Assembly (NCBI RefSeq): GCF_026625825.1
Contig: NZ_CP113065.1
Location: 2,914,001-2,978,000 of the forward strand
DNA from: Pseudoxanthomonas sp. SL93
GTDB taxonomy: Bacteria; Pseudomonadota; Gammaproteobacteria; Xanthomonadales; Xanthomonadaceae
Direction of reading: 5' to 3'
DNA length: 64,000 nt
Position numbers and translations under genes: made by a program
In this document: positions 28,938 to 37,373 of the stretch, piece after piece
Position numbering within the stretch: the first letter of the stretch is position 1
How the letters are laid out: every line of letters begins with the position of its first letter
The notes under the pieces: model-generated
Database searches by the model: none
Seen by the model: the letters and a program-made list of their open reading frames with translations, nothing else
What the model was told of the DNA's origin: nothing

Positions 28938-29398
28938 GCCCCGTCCGGAATCTCCGACTCCACCAGCTTCGCCAGCATCTCCAACGATTCCTGCCAGCCC
29001 TGGTAACAGAAGTCGACCGGGATCGCGGCGGGAATGCCTTCCTGTACGACATTCAACTCGGTGCCGGCGATGCTCTTCTTCAGCGTCACCGTCACGTGCA
29101 TCTGGCCGGGCAGGCCGGGGTTGTCGAACTGGTCGGTGTAGCGCAGCAGTTCATTCTCCACCAGCTCCACGTAGGTGCCGCCGAACGAATGGCTGGAACC
29201 GGTGCCGAAGTTGGTGAACGACATGGTGTAGCCGCCACCCACGCGCGCGTCCATCGAATGGACCTTGCCGGTGAAGCCATGCGGCGGAAGCCACTTCACC
29301 ATCGCATCCGGGTCCAGGAACGCGCGGTAGACGCGCTCGGGCGGTGCGCGCAGCACGCGGTGCAGGCGGACGGTACCGGTAGGGCTGTTCTCGGACAT
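28934..29398 (-). CDS. SRPBCC (AHSA1-like) family protein
   Basis: 154 aa from ATG 29398 (MSENSPTGTVRLHRVLRAPPERVY); longer upstream readings look like noise. The fold is the START/Bet v1-like activator-of-Hsp90 family: VYRAFLDPDAMVKWLPPHGFTG, GGGYTMSFTNFGTG, TVTLKKSIAGTELNV and a terminal CYQGWQESLEMLAKLVE helix that covers a ligand pocket. Such proteins bind hydrophobic ligands or help protein folding; no specific role can be assigned. It lies between acnD and the 2H-like gene. Confidence 0.85.
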   Translation of the reverse strand: MSENSPTGTVRLHRVLRAPPERVYRAFLDPDAMVKWLPPHGFTGKVHSMDARVGGGYTMSFTNFGTGSSHSFGGTYVELVENELLRYTDQFDNPGLPGQMHVTVTLKKSIAGTELNVVQEGIPAAIPVDFCYQGWQESLEMLAKLVESEIPDGA

Positions 29399-29441
29399 GA
29401 TCGGACTCCTGTGCGTTGGGTGTACCGATACGACGAACGGG

Positions 29442-32057
29442 TCAGGCCGCTTTCGACGCGTCCAGGAAATCCTGGGCGAACCGCTGCAGCACGCCGCCGG
29501 CCTCGTAGATGCTGACCTCTTCATCGGAGTCCAGGCGGCAGGTGACCGGCACCTGCACGGTCTCGCCGTCGCGACGGTGGATCACCAGCGTCAGCTCGGC
29601 GCGGGGCCTGCGTTCGCCGATGACGTCGAAGGTCTCGGTGCCGTCGATGCCGTAGGTCGTGCGGGTGTCGCCCGGCTTGAACTCCAGCGGCAGCACGCCC
29701 ATGCCGATCAGGTTGGTGCGGTGGATGCGTTCGAAGCCCTCGGCCACGATGGCTTCCACGCCGGCCAGGCGCACGCCCTTCGCGGCCCAGTCGCGGGAAC
29801 TGCCCTGTCCATAGTCCGCGCCGGCGATGATGATCAGCGGCTGCTTGCGCGCCATGTAGGTTTCGATGGCTTCCCACATCCGCGTCACCTGGCCATCGGG
29901 TTCGATGCGGGCCAGCGATCCCTTCTTCACCTCGCCCTCCACCACGGCCATTTCGTTGACCAGCTGCGGGTTGGCAAAGGTCGCGCGCTGCGCGGTGAGA
30001 TGGTCGCCGCGATGCGTGGCGTAGGAATTGAAGTCCTCTTCCGGCAGGCCCATCTTGGTCAGGTACTCGCCTGCGGCGCTGGTGGCGAGGATCGCGTTCG
30101 ACGGCGACAGGTGGTCGGTGGTGATGTTGTCGCCCAGCACCGCGAGGGGGCGCATGCCGCGCAGCGTACGCTCGCCGGCCAGGGCGCCTTCCCAGTAGGG
30201 CGGGCGGCGGATGTAGGTGCTCTGCGGGCGCCAGGCGTACAGGGGTTCGACCTTGCCGCCGTGTTCGACGCGCACGTTGAACATCGGCCCGTAGACCTTG
30301 CGGAACTGCTCGGGTTTCACGCTCGCCTTGACGATGGCGTCGATCTCCTCGTCGCTCGGCCAGATGTCCTTCAACGTCACCGGCTTCCCGTCTGCATCGA
30401 CGCCCAGCGCATCCTTTTCGATGTCGAAGCGCACGGTGCCGGCGATGGCGTAGGCGATCACCAGCGGCGGTGACGCCAGGAAGGCCTGCTTGGCGTACGG
30501 GTGGATGCGGCCGTCGAAGTTGCGGTTGCCCGACAGCACGGCGGTGGCATACAGGTCGCGATCGACGATCTCCTGCTGGATCGCCGGATCCAGCGCGCCG
30601 CTCATGCCGTTGCAGGTGGTGCAGGCGAACGCGACGATGCCGAAGCCCAGCTGCTCAAGCTCCGGCAGCAGCCCGGCTTCTTCCAGGTACAGCTGCACGG
30701 CCTTCGAGCCCGGCGCCAGCGAGGTCTTCACCCACGGCTTGCGCACCAGCCCCCGGGCATTGGCATTGCGCGCCAGCAGCGCGGCGGCGATGACGTTGCG
30801 TGGGTTGCTGGTGTTGGTGCAGCTGGTGATGGCGGCGATGATCACCGCGCCGTCGGGCATCAGGCCTTCGGCTTCCTGGGCCTTGCCGGACGCAAGCTTG
30901 GCTTCGTCCGCGATGCCGCGTTCGGCCAGCGCGGACGTCGGCAGCCGCTTGTGCGGGTTCGACGGTCCGGCCATGTTGCGCACCACCGTCGACAGGTCGA
31001 AATGCAGGGTGCGTTCGTACTGCGCGGTCGCCAGCGCATCGGCCCACAGCCCGGTGGTCTTCGCGTAGTTCTCCACCAGCGCGACCTGCTCGTCACTGCG
31101 ACCGGTCAGGCGCAGGTAATCCAGGGTCATGTCGTCGATGAAGAACATCGCCGCGGTTGCACCGTATTCCGGCGCCATGTTGGAAATCGTCGCGCGGTCG
31201 CCGACCGTCAGTGCTGCCGCGCCTTCGCCACGGAATTCCAGGTACGCGCCGACCACCTTCGACTGGCGCAGGAACTCGGTCAGCGCCAGCACGACATCCG
31301 TCGCGGTGATGCCGGGCTGCGGCCTGCCGCTGAGTTCCACGCCGATGATGTCGGGCAGGCGCATCCACGACGCGCGCCCCAGCATGACGTTCTCCGCCTC
31401 CAGGCCGCCGACGCCGATGGCGATGACGCCCAGCGCGTCCACATGCGGCGTGTGGCTGTCGGTACCCACGCAGGTATCCGGGAAGGCCACCCCATCCTGC
31501 ACGTAGATCACCGGCGACATCTTCTCCAGGTTGATCTGATGCATGATGCCGTTGCCGGGCGGGATGACATCGACGTTCTTGAACGCATGCTTGGTCCACT
31601 CGATGAAGTGGAAGCGATCTTCGTTGCGGCGGTCCTCGATGGCGCGGTTCTTGGCGAACGCGTCCGGGTCGTAGCCACCGCATTCCACCGCCAGCGAGTG
31701 GTCGACGATCAGCTGCACCGGCACCACCGGGTTCACCTGCGCCGGATCGCCACCCATGTCGGCGATGGCGTCGCGCAGGCCGGCCAGGTCGACCAGCGCG
31801 GTCTGGCCAAGGATGTCGTGGCAGACCACGCGCGCGGGGAACCAGGGGAAATCCAGGTCGCGGCGGCGTTCGATCAACTGCTTGAGCGAATCGATCAACG
31901 TATCCGGATCGCAGCGCCGCACCAGGTTCTCGGCATGCACGCGCGCGGTGTAGGGCAGGCCATCCCAGGCGCCGGACTGGATCGATTCCACCGCGGCGCG
32001 CGCGTCGAAATAGTCGAGCGCGGTGCCCGGGAGCGGTTTGCGGAAGTTCGTATTCAT
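29442..32057 (-). CDS. acnD: Fe/S-dependent 2-methylisocitrate dehydratase AcnD
   Basis: 871 aa from ATG 32057 (MNTNFRKPLPGTALDYFDAR). AcnD dehydrates 2-methylcitrate to 2-methylaconitate in propionate catabolism, replacing PrpD, and needs PrpF to complete the step. The aconitase 4Fe-4S ligands are visible in SCTNTSNPRNV and ACTTCNGMSG; other blocks are TDSHTPHVDALGVIAIGVGG, LSGNRNFDGRIHP, GDNITTDHLSPSN and GADYGQGSSRDWAAKG. The AcnD rather than AcnA identity rests on the prpF neighbour and on the N-terminus. prpB and prpC must be elsewhere. Confidence 0.92.
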   Translation of the reverse strand: MNTNFRKPLPGTALDYFDARAAVESIQSGAWDGLPYTARVHAENLVRRCDPDTLIDSLKQLIERRRDLDFPWFPARVVCHDILGQTALVDLAGLRDAIADMGGDPAQVNPVVPVQLIVDHSLAVECGGYDPDAFAKNRAIEDRRNEDRFHFIEWTKHAFKNVDVIPPGNGIMHQINLEKMSPVIYVQDGVAFPDTCVGTDSHTPHVDALGVIAIGVGGLEAENVMLGRASWMRLPDIIGVELSGRPQPGITATDVVLALTEFLRQSKVVGAYLEFRGEGAAALTVGDRATISNMAPEYGATAAMFFIDDMTLDYLRLTGRSDEQVALVENYAKTTGLWADALATAQYERTLHFDLSTVVRNMAGPSNPHKRLPTSALAERGIADEAKLASGKAQEAEGLMPDGAVIIAAITSCTNTSNPRNVIAAALLARNANARGLVRKPWVKTSLAPGSKAVQLYLEEAGLLPELEQLGFGIVAFACTTCNGMSGALDPAIQQEIVDRDLYATAVLSGNRNFDGRIHPYAKQAFLASPPLVIAYAIAGTVRFDIEKDALGVDADGKPVTLKDIWPSDEEIDAIVKASVKPEQFRKVYGPMFNVRVEHGGKVEPLYAWRPQSTYIRRPPYWEGALAGERTLRGMRPLAVLGDNITTDHLSPSNAILATSAAGEYLTKMGLPEEDFNSYATHRGDHLTAQRATFANPQLVNEMAVVEGEVKKGSLARIEPDGQVTRMWEAIETYMARKQPLIIIAGADYGQGSSRDWAAKGVRLAGVEAIVAEGFERIHRTNLIGMGVLPLEFKPGDTRTTYGIDGTETFDVIGERRPRAELTLVIHRRDGETVQVPVTCRLDSDEEVSIYEAGGVLQRFAQDFLDASKAA

Positions 32058-32181
32058 GGCGTCTGCTGTGAAAGGCCTGCGCAACGGCCGCGATGCCGTG
32101 CAGTGCATTGCGTATGCTACCAATCCTGTACCGCCCGCGGTCTGCGACATTCGGACAACGGGGCGTTTCAGCGCCCGCTGG

Positions 32182-34305
32182 TCAGCGCAGGTTCCACTCC
32201 AGGCCCAGCAGGAAGGTCCGATCCGGGCCGGGTTCGTAGAAGCGGCCGTTGCCCTCGTTGACGATCACCGAGCCGATGTAGCGCTGGTCCAGTGCGTTGT
32301 CGATGCGGGCGAAGCCACGCAGGCCGCCATCGCGCAGCGTCCAGCGCCGCGACAGTTCCAGATGCAGCAGGGCGTAGCCCGGCGCCGAACCGGTGCCCAG
32401 GTCGTTGACGCTGACGTCGCCGACGGCGACGGCTTCGGCCGCCGCGCGCCACTGCGCCCACGGCCATTCCGCGCGGGCGAAGAACTGGTCGCGCGCCACG
32501 CCCGGTATCCGGGTGCCTGCGGCCACCGGCGTGTCCGGCGTCGCGCACCCCGTGCGCGCGCAGACCAGGAAGCCATCGCGGAACTCGGCCTGCAGGCGCG
32601 TGTAGGCGAGCTGCAGCTGCCCCTGCCCGCCCATCGTCGTCTGGAACATCGCCTCGACGCCCTGGCGGCGCGCGCGGCCGACATTGCGGAACGTGCTGCG
32701 GCCGCCCACATTGCTGGCCACGGCCAGTTCGTCATCCGTGTCGGCGCGGAACAGTGCCATCTCCAGCCGTGTGCCGGCATCCGTGCGCCACTTCAGGCCC
32801 GCTTCCACATTGCGGCTGACGGCGGGCTGCAGGTCCAGCGCCAGCCCGGCGCCGCCATCGGCGCGGTAGCCCAGCTCGTTGAAGGTCGGCGTCTCGAAAC
32901 CGCGTCCCGCGGACAGGTAAAGACGCAGGTCGTCATCGGCATGGAACGTCACACCCGCCACCGGCGTCGTTTCGCCATACCGCATGCGACCGCTGTCGTC
33001 GGGATTGGCGGCGGTGACGTAGTGATCCTGCGAGCGGAAGCGCACGTCACTGCGGCGGGCGCCCGCCAGCAGCGACCAGCGCGGTGCAAGTTGCCACCAG
33101 GCCTGGACGTACTGGTCGACGTTCTCCACCCGGTTGCGCTCATCGCGCCGCAGCGCACCCCGCACGCCAAGCGCGCCGCCTGCATGGTTCTCGTAGCCCC
33201 GCCGGTGCTGGCGCAGGCGTGCGGTGTCCGCACCCATCGTCCACTCGGCGGGCCGTCCCGCCCACTCGCCCTGCCAGGCCCAGCGCAGGTCGGCGCCGGC
33301 GTATTCGTTGCCCAGGTCGATCACGCCACCGGAATTCAACGGATTGGCCTGCGCCGCCACGGGCAGCGCCAGGAACTGCTCCACCTCGCGCTCGCCGGCA
33401 TGCGCCGACAGCGTGATGGCGTGCGCCGGTGCGGGTCGCCACGCATACACGGCGCCCACCTGGTCCTGGCCGACCGACTTGCGCGTGTTGAACTGCCGCG
33501 CCACCGAGACCGCCTGGCGCGGGTCCTCCGCCACCTGCACGCGCGTCAGGCCCAGCGGATCCTGTGCGTCCGGAATGTCCAGGTGGTTGAACACCAGCGT
33601 CAGCCCGTCGTCGCCACGGGTATCGATGTCGATGCGGGCGTTGGCCGACTCGCGCCGCGCGGCACTGTGTTCGCGATAACCGTGGGTATCGAACAGCGAC
33701 GCCGCGATGTTGGCGCGCACCTTGCCCGCGGTGCCCAGCCAGCGCGCCGACGCGGCGTAGCTGTCGTGGCTGCCGGCGGTGACGCGTGCATCCCACTGCG
33801 GTGACGCGGTTCCCTCGGCGCTGATGATCTGCACCACGCCACCGGACGAGTTTCCGTACAGCGCGGAGAAAGGCCCGCGCATCACTTCGATGCGGTCGCC
33901 CGCGGCAAGGGTGAAGTGCGACAGCTGGCCCTGTCCGTCGGGCTGCGTGGCCGGGATGCCGTCGGCATACAGGCGCACGCCGCGCACGCCGAACGTCGAG
34001 CGCGCACCGAAGCCGCGGATCGACAGTTGCGTGTCCTGCGCGTAGTTCTGCCGTTCGCGCGCAAGCAGGCCGGGAATGCCGCCAAGCACCTCCGACGCCT
34101 GCACGCCCTGTCCGCTGCGGTCATCGCCCAGCGACACCGTCGTCACCGACGCCGGGGTGTCGAAGGCGCTGACGTTGCGCAGGCGCGTGGCGTCCACGAC
34201 GACGCGGTCCAGCGTGATGGCTTCGCCATCGGGCGGTGTCTGCGCCGCGGCGGCCTGCCCCGTCAGCGCCAGCATCAGCATCGAAGCAAGGCGAACGCCC
34301 GCCAT
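32182..34305 (-). CDS. TonB-dependent receptor, PqqU/YncD-like
   Basis: 707 aa. A signal peptide (cut near AAA-QTPP) is followed by a plug domain with NYAQDTQLSIRGFGARSTFG, LYADGIPATQPDGQGQ and RIEVMRGPFSALYGNSSGGVV, then a 22-strand-type barrel ending in Arg after WNLR. These plug blocks match my memory of Escherichia coli YncD (PqqU), the receptor for pyrroloquinoline quinone, and THGYREHSAARRE and QDPLGLTRVQ also agree. Its start overlaps the azurin stop by one base (TGATG), so the two are co-translated. Substrate assignment is inferred from similarity; copper or another ligand remains possible. Confidence 0.85.
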   Translation of the reverse strand: MAGVRLASMLMLALTGQAAAAQTPPDGEAITLDRVVVDATRLRNVSAFDTPASVTTVSLGDDRSGQGVQASEVLGGIPGLLARERQNYAQDTQLSIRGFGARSTFGVRGVRLYADGIPATQPDGQGQLSHFTLAAGDRIEVMRGPFSALYGNSSGGVVQIISAEGTASPQWDARVTAGSHDSYAASARWLGTAGKVRANIAASLFDTHGYREHSAARRESANARIDIDTRGDDGLTLVFNHLDIPDAQDPLGLTRVQVAEDPRQAVSVARQFNTRKSVGQDQVGAVYAWRPAPAHAITLSAHAGEREVEQFLALPVAAQANPLNSGGVIDLGNEYAGADLRWAWQGEWAGRPAEWTMGADTARLRQHRRGYENHAGGALGVRGALRRDERNRVENVDQYVQAWWQLAPRWSLLAGARRSDVRFRSQDHYVTAANPDDSGRMRYGETTPVAGVTFHADDDLRLYLSAGRGFETPTFNELGYRADGGAGLALDLQPAVSRNVEAGLKWRTDAGTRLEMALFRADTDDELAVASNVGGRSTFRNVGRARRQGVEAMFQTTMGGQGQLQLAYTRLQAEFRDGFLVCARTGCATPDTPVAAGTRIPGVARDQFFARAEWPWAQWRAAAEAVAVGDVSVNDLGTGSAPGYALLHLELSRRWTLRDGGLRGFARIDNALDQRYIGSVIVNEGNGRFYEPGPDRTFLLGLEWNLR

Positions 34306-34760
34306 CAGTCGAACACCAGCGTGCCCTTCATCATGCTCCAGTGGCCAGGGAACGAGCAGAAATAGGTGTAGTTGCCCCCCTTGCGCAGGCGGGCCGTGGG
34401 GAATACCACGTCCACCGACTGGCCGCCGCCGATCACCGGCGTATGGGCGATCACGCGGGGATCGTTGCGTGGCAGGTAGGCGTCGGCCAGCTTCATGCGG
34501 CCACCGGCCAGTCCCACGTCACGATGATCGCGGCTCTCCGTCAGCACCCAGTTGTGCCCCATCGCCTGTGCCGGCATGCGGCCGACATGCTTCAGCGTCA
34601 CCCGCAGCTGCACGCAGTCGCCCGGCACGCGGATGGTTTTCAGGTTGAACGTCATCAGGTCATCGGCTTCGATGGTGATGGCGCAGTTGCGGGCCAGTGC
34701 GGAGGAAGAAAGCGACAGCAGCGCGAGCAGCGCCAGGAGGACGGGAAGGCGTCGTGTCAT
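34305..34760 (-). CDS. azu: Azurin, periplasmic blue copper protein
   Basis: 151 aa including a 23-residue signal peptide. Azurin is a one-electron carrier in the periplasm. Type-1 copper ligands are His69 (MGHNWV), Cys135, His140 and Met144 (CSFPGHWSMM), with a likely disulfide Cys26-Cys49. Length and cupredoxin spacing (Cys-x4-His-x3-Met) are canonical. It is first in an azurin-TonB receptor operon; if the receptor imports PQQ, azurin could accept electrons from a PQQ dehydrogenase, as reported for some quinohaemoprotein alcohol dehydrogenases. Confidence 0.95.
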   Translation of the reverse strand: MTRRLPVLLALLALLSLSSSALARNCAITIEADDLMTFNLKTIRVPGDCVQLRVTLKHVGRMPAQAMGHNWVLTESRDHRDVGLAGGRMKLADAYLPRNDPRVIAHTPVIGGGQSVDVVFPTARLRKGGNYTYFCSFPGHWSMMKGTLVFD

Positions 34761-34845
34761 CGGGGGGACATGCAGGACGTGGAGGCAGCCGTGATTCTAG
34801 AGCACGCACGCAACGCACGCCGTGCGGCGCGCGCGCAGGCGCCGG

Positions 34846-35730
34846 TCAGACGTCGCCGTCGGCCGCCCAGCCTTCACCGGTGCCGCGGGTGAACACCGTG
34901 TCCGCTTCGCGCACATCGCCTGCGGGAATCGCGTCCTGCGTGGCCAGCCGGGCATAGATCGGGGTGAAGTCCGGCGCGGTGGCGTTCATCAGCTGCTCGA
35001 AGCTGTCGATGACGAAGTAGGTCTTCTGGAACGTGTCGATGCGATAGCGCGTGCGCATGATCCGCTCCAGGTCGAAGCCGATGCGGTTGGGCGCGGCGGA
35101 TTCCAGCGAGTACAGCGACTCGCCCTTCGACGACACGATGCCGGCGCCGTAGATGCGCAGGCCGTCCTTGGTCTTGATCAGGCCGAATTCCACCGTGTAC
35201 CAGTACAGGCGCGTCAGGTACTGCAGCGCGTCGGCGTTGATGCCGTGCGCCTTCACGCCACCCTTGCCGTACGCCTCCATGTAGTCGGCGAACACCGGGT
35301 TCATCAGCAGCGGTACGTGGCCGAACAGGTCGTGGAACAGGTCCGGTTCGGCGATGTAGTCGATCTGGTCGGGCCGGCGGATCCACCACGTGACCGGGAA
35401 GCGGCGATGGGCCAGGTGGTCGAAGAATTCCAGTTCCGGCAACAGCCCTTCCACGCCGATCAGCTGCCAGCCCGTGGCATGGCGCAGCACCTCGTTCAAT
35501 TCCTCGAAGCGGGGAATCCGGTCGGGGCTCATGCCCATCGCGTCCTGGGCCTGCAGGAACTCGTCGCAGGCGCGGCCCACCAGCAGCGCGCGCTGGCGCT
35601 CATAGAGCTTGCCCCAGGTGTCGTGATCCGCCGCCGGGTAATCGGCGGGCTGATCGACGACCGCGGTCGTGTAAACCGGCACATAGCCCTTGTCGGTCTG
35701 CTGGTGCTCGACGCGGCGCGGCTCGTTCAT
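34846..35730 (-). CDS. phhA: Phenylalanine 4-monooxygenase
   Basis: 294 aa. The enzyme hydroxylates phenylalanine to tyrosine with tetrahydropterin and O2. The non-haem iron ligands are His133 and His138 in FHDLFGHVPLL and Glu181 in WYTVEFGL; the pterin-binding region VTWWIRRPDQIDYI is also present. The bacterial form lacks the regulatory N-terminus. It is divergent from an Lrp/AsnC regulator across a 127-base gap with two TTGC-type inverted repeats, so direct regulation by that protein is likely. Confidence 0.96.
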   Translation of the reverse strand: MNEPRRVEHQQTDKGYVPVYTTAVVDQPADYPAADHDTWGKLYERQRALLVGRACDEFLQAQDAMGMSPDRIPRFEELNEVLRHATGWQLIGVEGLLPELEFFDHLAHRRFPVTWWIRRPDQIDYIAEPDLFHDLFGHVPLLMNPVFADYMEAYGKGGVKAHGINADALQYLTRLYWYTVEFGLIKTKDGLRIYGAGIVSSKGESLYSLESAAPNRIGFDLERIMRTRYRIDTFQKTYFVIDSFEQLMNATAPDFTPIYARLATQDAIPAGDVREADTVFTRGTGEGWAADGDV

Positions 35731-35779
35731 GGGCGACTCCCGACCTTGGCTGATGCCACGATGCTAGCGGCTCACCGAC

Positions 35780-35833
35780 GCAACAGGGTTGCAAAGTTGC
35801 ACGCATATCGCCGCTTGGCGCAATAATGTTGCG
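35780..35833. promoter_or_regulatory. Paired inverted repeats between phhA and the Lrp gene, candidate operators
   Basis: GCAAC-AGG-GTTGC (35780-35792) and CGCAA-TAATG-TTGCG (35819-35833) are perfect short palindromes, centres 40 bases apart, with another GTTGCA half-site between them. The 39-41 base centre spacing is close to four helical turns, which would let an oligomeric Lrp-type protein bind one face. This AT-richer patch should also hold the promoters of both genes. Confidence 0.55.
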
Positions 35834-35857
35834 TCATAAAGCCGAAGCGAGCAGCAA

Positions 35858-36337
35858 ATGGCCGAAATCGCCCCGCTCGACCGCACCGACCTGCGCCTGC
35901 TGGCCCTGCTGCAGCGCGAGGGGCGGGCCGCCAACACGGATATCGCCGCCCAGGTGAACCTGTCGCCGTCGGCCTGCCTGCGCCGCATCCAGCGGCTGGA
36001 AGCCGCCGGCGTGATCGCCGGCTATTCCGCCCGGGTCGAACCCAAGGCGGTGGGCCTGGGCCTGCAGGCCTTCGTGCGGGTGCAGCTGGAGAAACATGGC
36101 CAGACCAGCATCGACCACTTCGGCGACAGCGTGCAGGCGTGGGACGAAGTGGTGGCCTGCTATGCGCTGACCGGCGACATGGACTACCTGCTGCACGTGG
36201 TGGTGCAGGACCTGGAGCACTTCTCGCAGTTCCTGCTGGACAAGCTGCTCAATGCCAGCGGGGTGGCCGACGTCAATTCCAGTTTCGTGCTGCGCGCGGT
36301 GAAGACGTTCGGCGGCCTGCCGCTGCCGAAAGGCTGA
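35858..36337 (+). CDS. Lrp/AsnC-family transcriptional regulator
   Basis: 159 aa. The N-terminal winged helix-turn-helix (LDRTDLRLLALLQREGRAANTDIAAQVNLSPSACL..., about 5-60) is followed by the RAM ligand-binding domain (about 66-150) with VACYALTGDMDYLLHVVVQDLEHF. It lies divergent to phhA, the arrangement seen where such proteins activate aromatic amino-acid catabolism in response to phenylalanine or tyrosine; regulation of phhA here is inferred. Confidence 0.93.
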   Translation: MAEIAPLDRTDLRLLALLQREGRAANTDIAAQVNLSPSACLRRIQRLEAAGVIAGYSARVEPKAVGLGLQAFVRVQLEKHGQTSIDHFGDSVQAWDEVVACYALTGDMDYLLHVVVQDLEHFSQFLLDKLLNASGVADVNSSFVLRAVKTFGGLPLPKG

Positions 36338-36420
36338 TCGTGGCCACCCGCGCAGGACGAGGACAGGATGTGGTCGCGTGCCGTGCTACAACGCGCTCCT
36401 TCTTGCCCCTCTCGCGCGCC

Positions 36421-36822
36421 ATGATCAGACAGGTCGGTCCTACCCCCATCCAGCCGAAGCATCGGGCGAGCTGCCACTGCGGTGCCGTGGTGCTTGAACT
36501 GGACCTGCCGGATGGCATCGTCGACCCGCGCCGTTGCGACTGCTCGATGTGCCGTCGCCGTGGAGCGGTGGTGGCGTCGGTGCCGCTGTCGGGGATCACC
36601 CTTCTCGCCGGTCGCGACGTGCTGGGGCGCTATACGTTCAACACCCACACCGCGCAGCATTTCTTCTGCACGCGGTGCGGCATCTACACCCACCACCAGC
36701 GACGCTCCAACCCGCAGCAGTACGGCTACAACGTGGGCTGCCTGGAAGGCGTCAATCCGTTCGACCTGGGCGACGTGCCCACCCGCGACGGCGTGCATCA
36801 CCCGGCAGACCGCGTGGCCTGA
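36421..36822 (+). CDS. GFA-family zinc protein
   Basis: 133 aa from ATG 36421. Seven zinc-binding cysteines fit the GFA (glutathione-dependent formaldehyde-activating-like) fold: Cys18/Cys20 (SCHCGAV), Cys39/Cys41/Cys44 (CDCSMCRRRG) and Cys83/Cys86 (FFCTRCGIYTHH). Most members have no proven enzymatic activity. A longer upstream open frame overlaps the Lrp gene and is ignored. The quinol-monooxygenase-like gene follows. Confidence 0.88.
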   Translation: MIRQVGPTPIQPKHRASCHCGAVVLELDLPDGIVDPRRCDCSMCRRRGAVVASVPLSGITLLAGRDVLGRYTFNTHTAQHFFCTRCGIYTHHQRRSNPQQYGYNVGCLEGVNPFDLGDVPTRDGVHHPADRVA

Positions 36823-36919
36823 TGTGGATGCCGCGCGCCGCCATCTGCTGGCGACCTTCGGCATGGCGGGTATCGCCGTCTTCCTGCCTGTCGCCGCCCA
36901 ACCCGAGGAGAATCCCCGC

Positions 36920-37219
36920 ATGTATGGACTGATTGGAAAAATGAGGGCCACGCCAGGCCAGCGCGACGCGTTGATTGCGATCCTGCTCGATGGCGTGGGC
37001 GGCATGCCGGGCTGCCTGAGCTACATCGTCGCGCAGGATCCCGCCGACGCCGACGCCATCTGGATCACCGAAGCCTGGACCGATGCCGCCAGCCACAAGG
37101 CGTCGCTGTCGTTGCCCGCCGTGCAGCAGGCCATCGCGAAAGCGCGCCCACTGATCGCCGGTTTCGACAGTCATGTCGAGACGGTGCCGGTGGGCGGGCA
37201 TGGACTGCCGAAGGCGTGA
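36920..37219 (+). CDS. Putative quinol monooxygenase (ABM domain)
   Basis: 99 aa from ATG 36920, which has a good GAGGAG 9 bases upstream. The antibiotic-biosynthesis monooxygenase fold shows as MYGLIGKMRATPGQRDALIAIL, IWITEAWTDAASHKASLSLP and a VETVPVGGHGL end. The same frame is open upstream to GTG 36824, and those 32 residues (ARRHLLATFGMAGIAVFLPVAAQ core) look exactly like a cleavable signal peptide, so an exported 131-aa form is possible. Confidence 0.8.
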   Translation: MYGLIGKMRATPGQRDALIAILLDGVGGMPGCLSYIVAQDPADADAIWITEAWTDAASHKASLSLPAVQQAIAKARPLIAGFDSHVETVPVGGHGLPKA

Positions 37220-37237
37220 AACGGGCAACGCGGGTCC

Positions 37238-37335
37238 TGTGGGAGCGACGTCAGTCGCGACGCGGAACCCGAACGAGCCCGCGGCTGTTGCCGTCAGTCA
37301 CCGAGCTTAGCCGTCGCGACTGACGTCGCTCCCAC
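37238..37335. repeat. Inverted pair of REP elements, locus B
   Basis: Arms at 37238-37261 (TGTGGGAGCGACGTCAG...) and 37313-37335 (inverse, 23 bases) flank about 50 bases. This is the only pair here between genes in the same direction (monooxygenase and HD-domain genes). Confidence 0.88.
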
Positions 37336-37373
37336 CCGTTACTCCGACCGATGCTTTCGGCCTAGACTGCGTC

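Noticed and set aside
34846..36337. A CRISPR or mobile-element origin for the repeats near phhA
   Set aside because: Only short palindromes are present, with no spacers, direct repeats or transposase.
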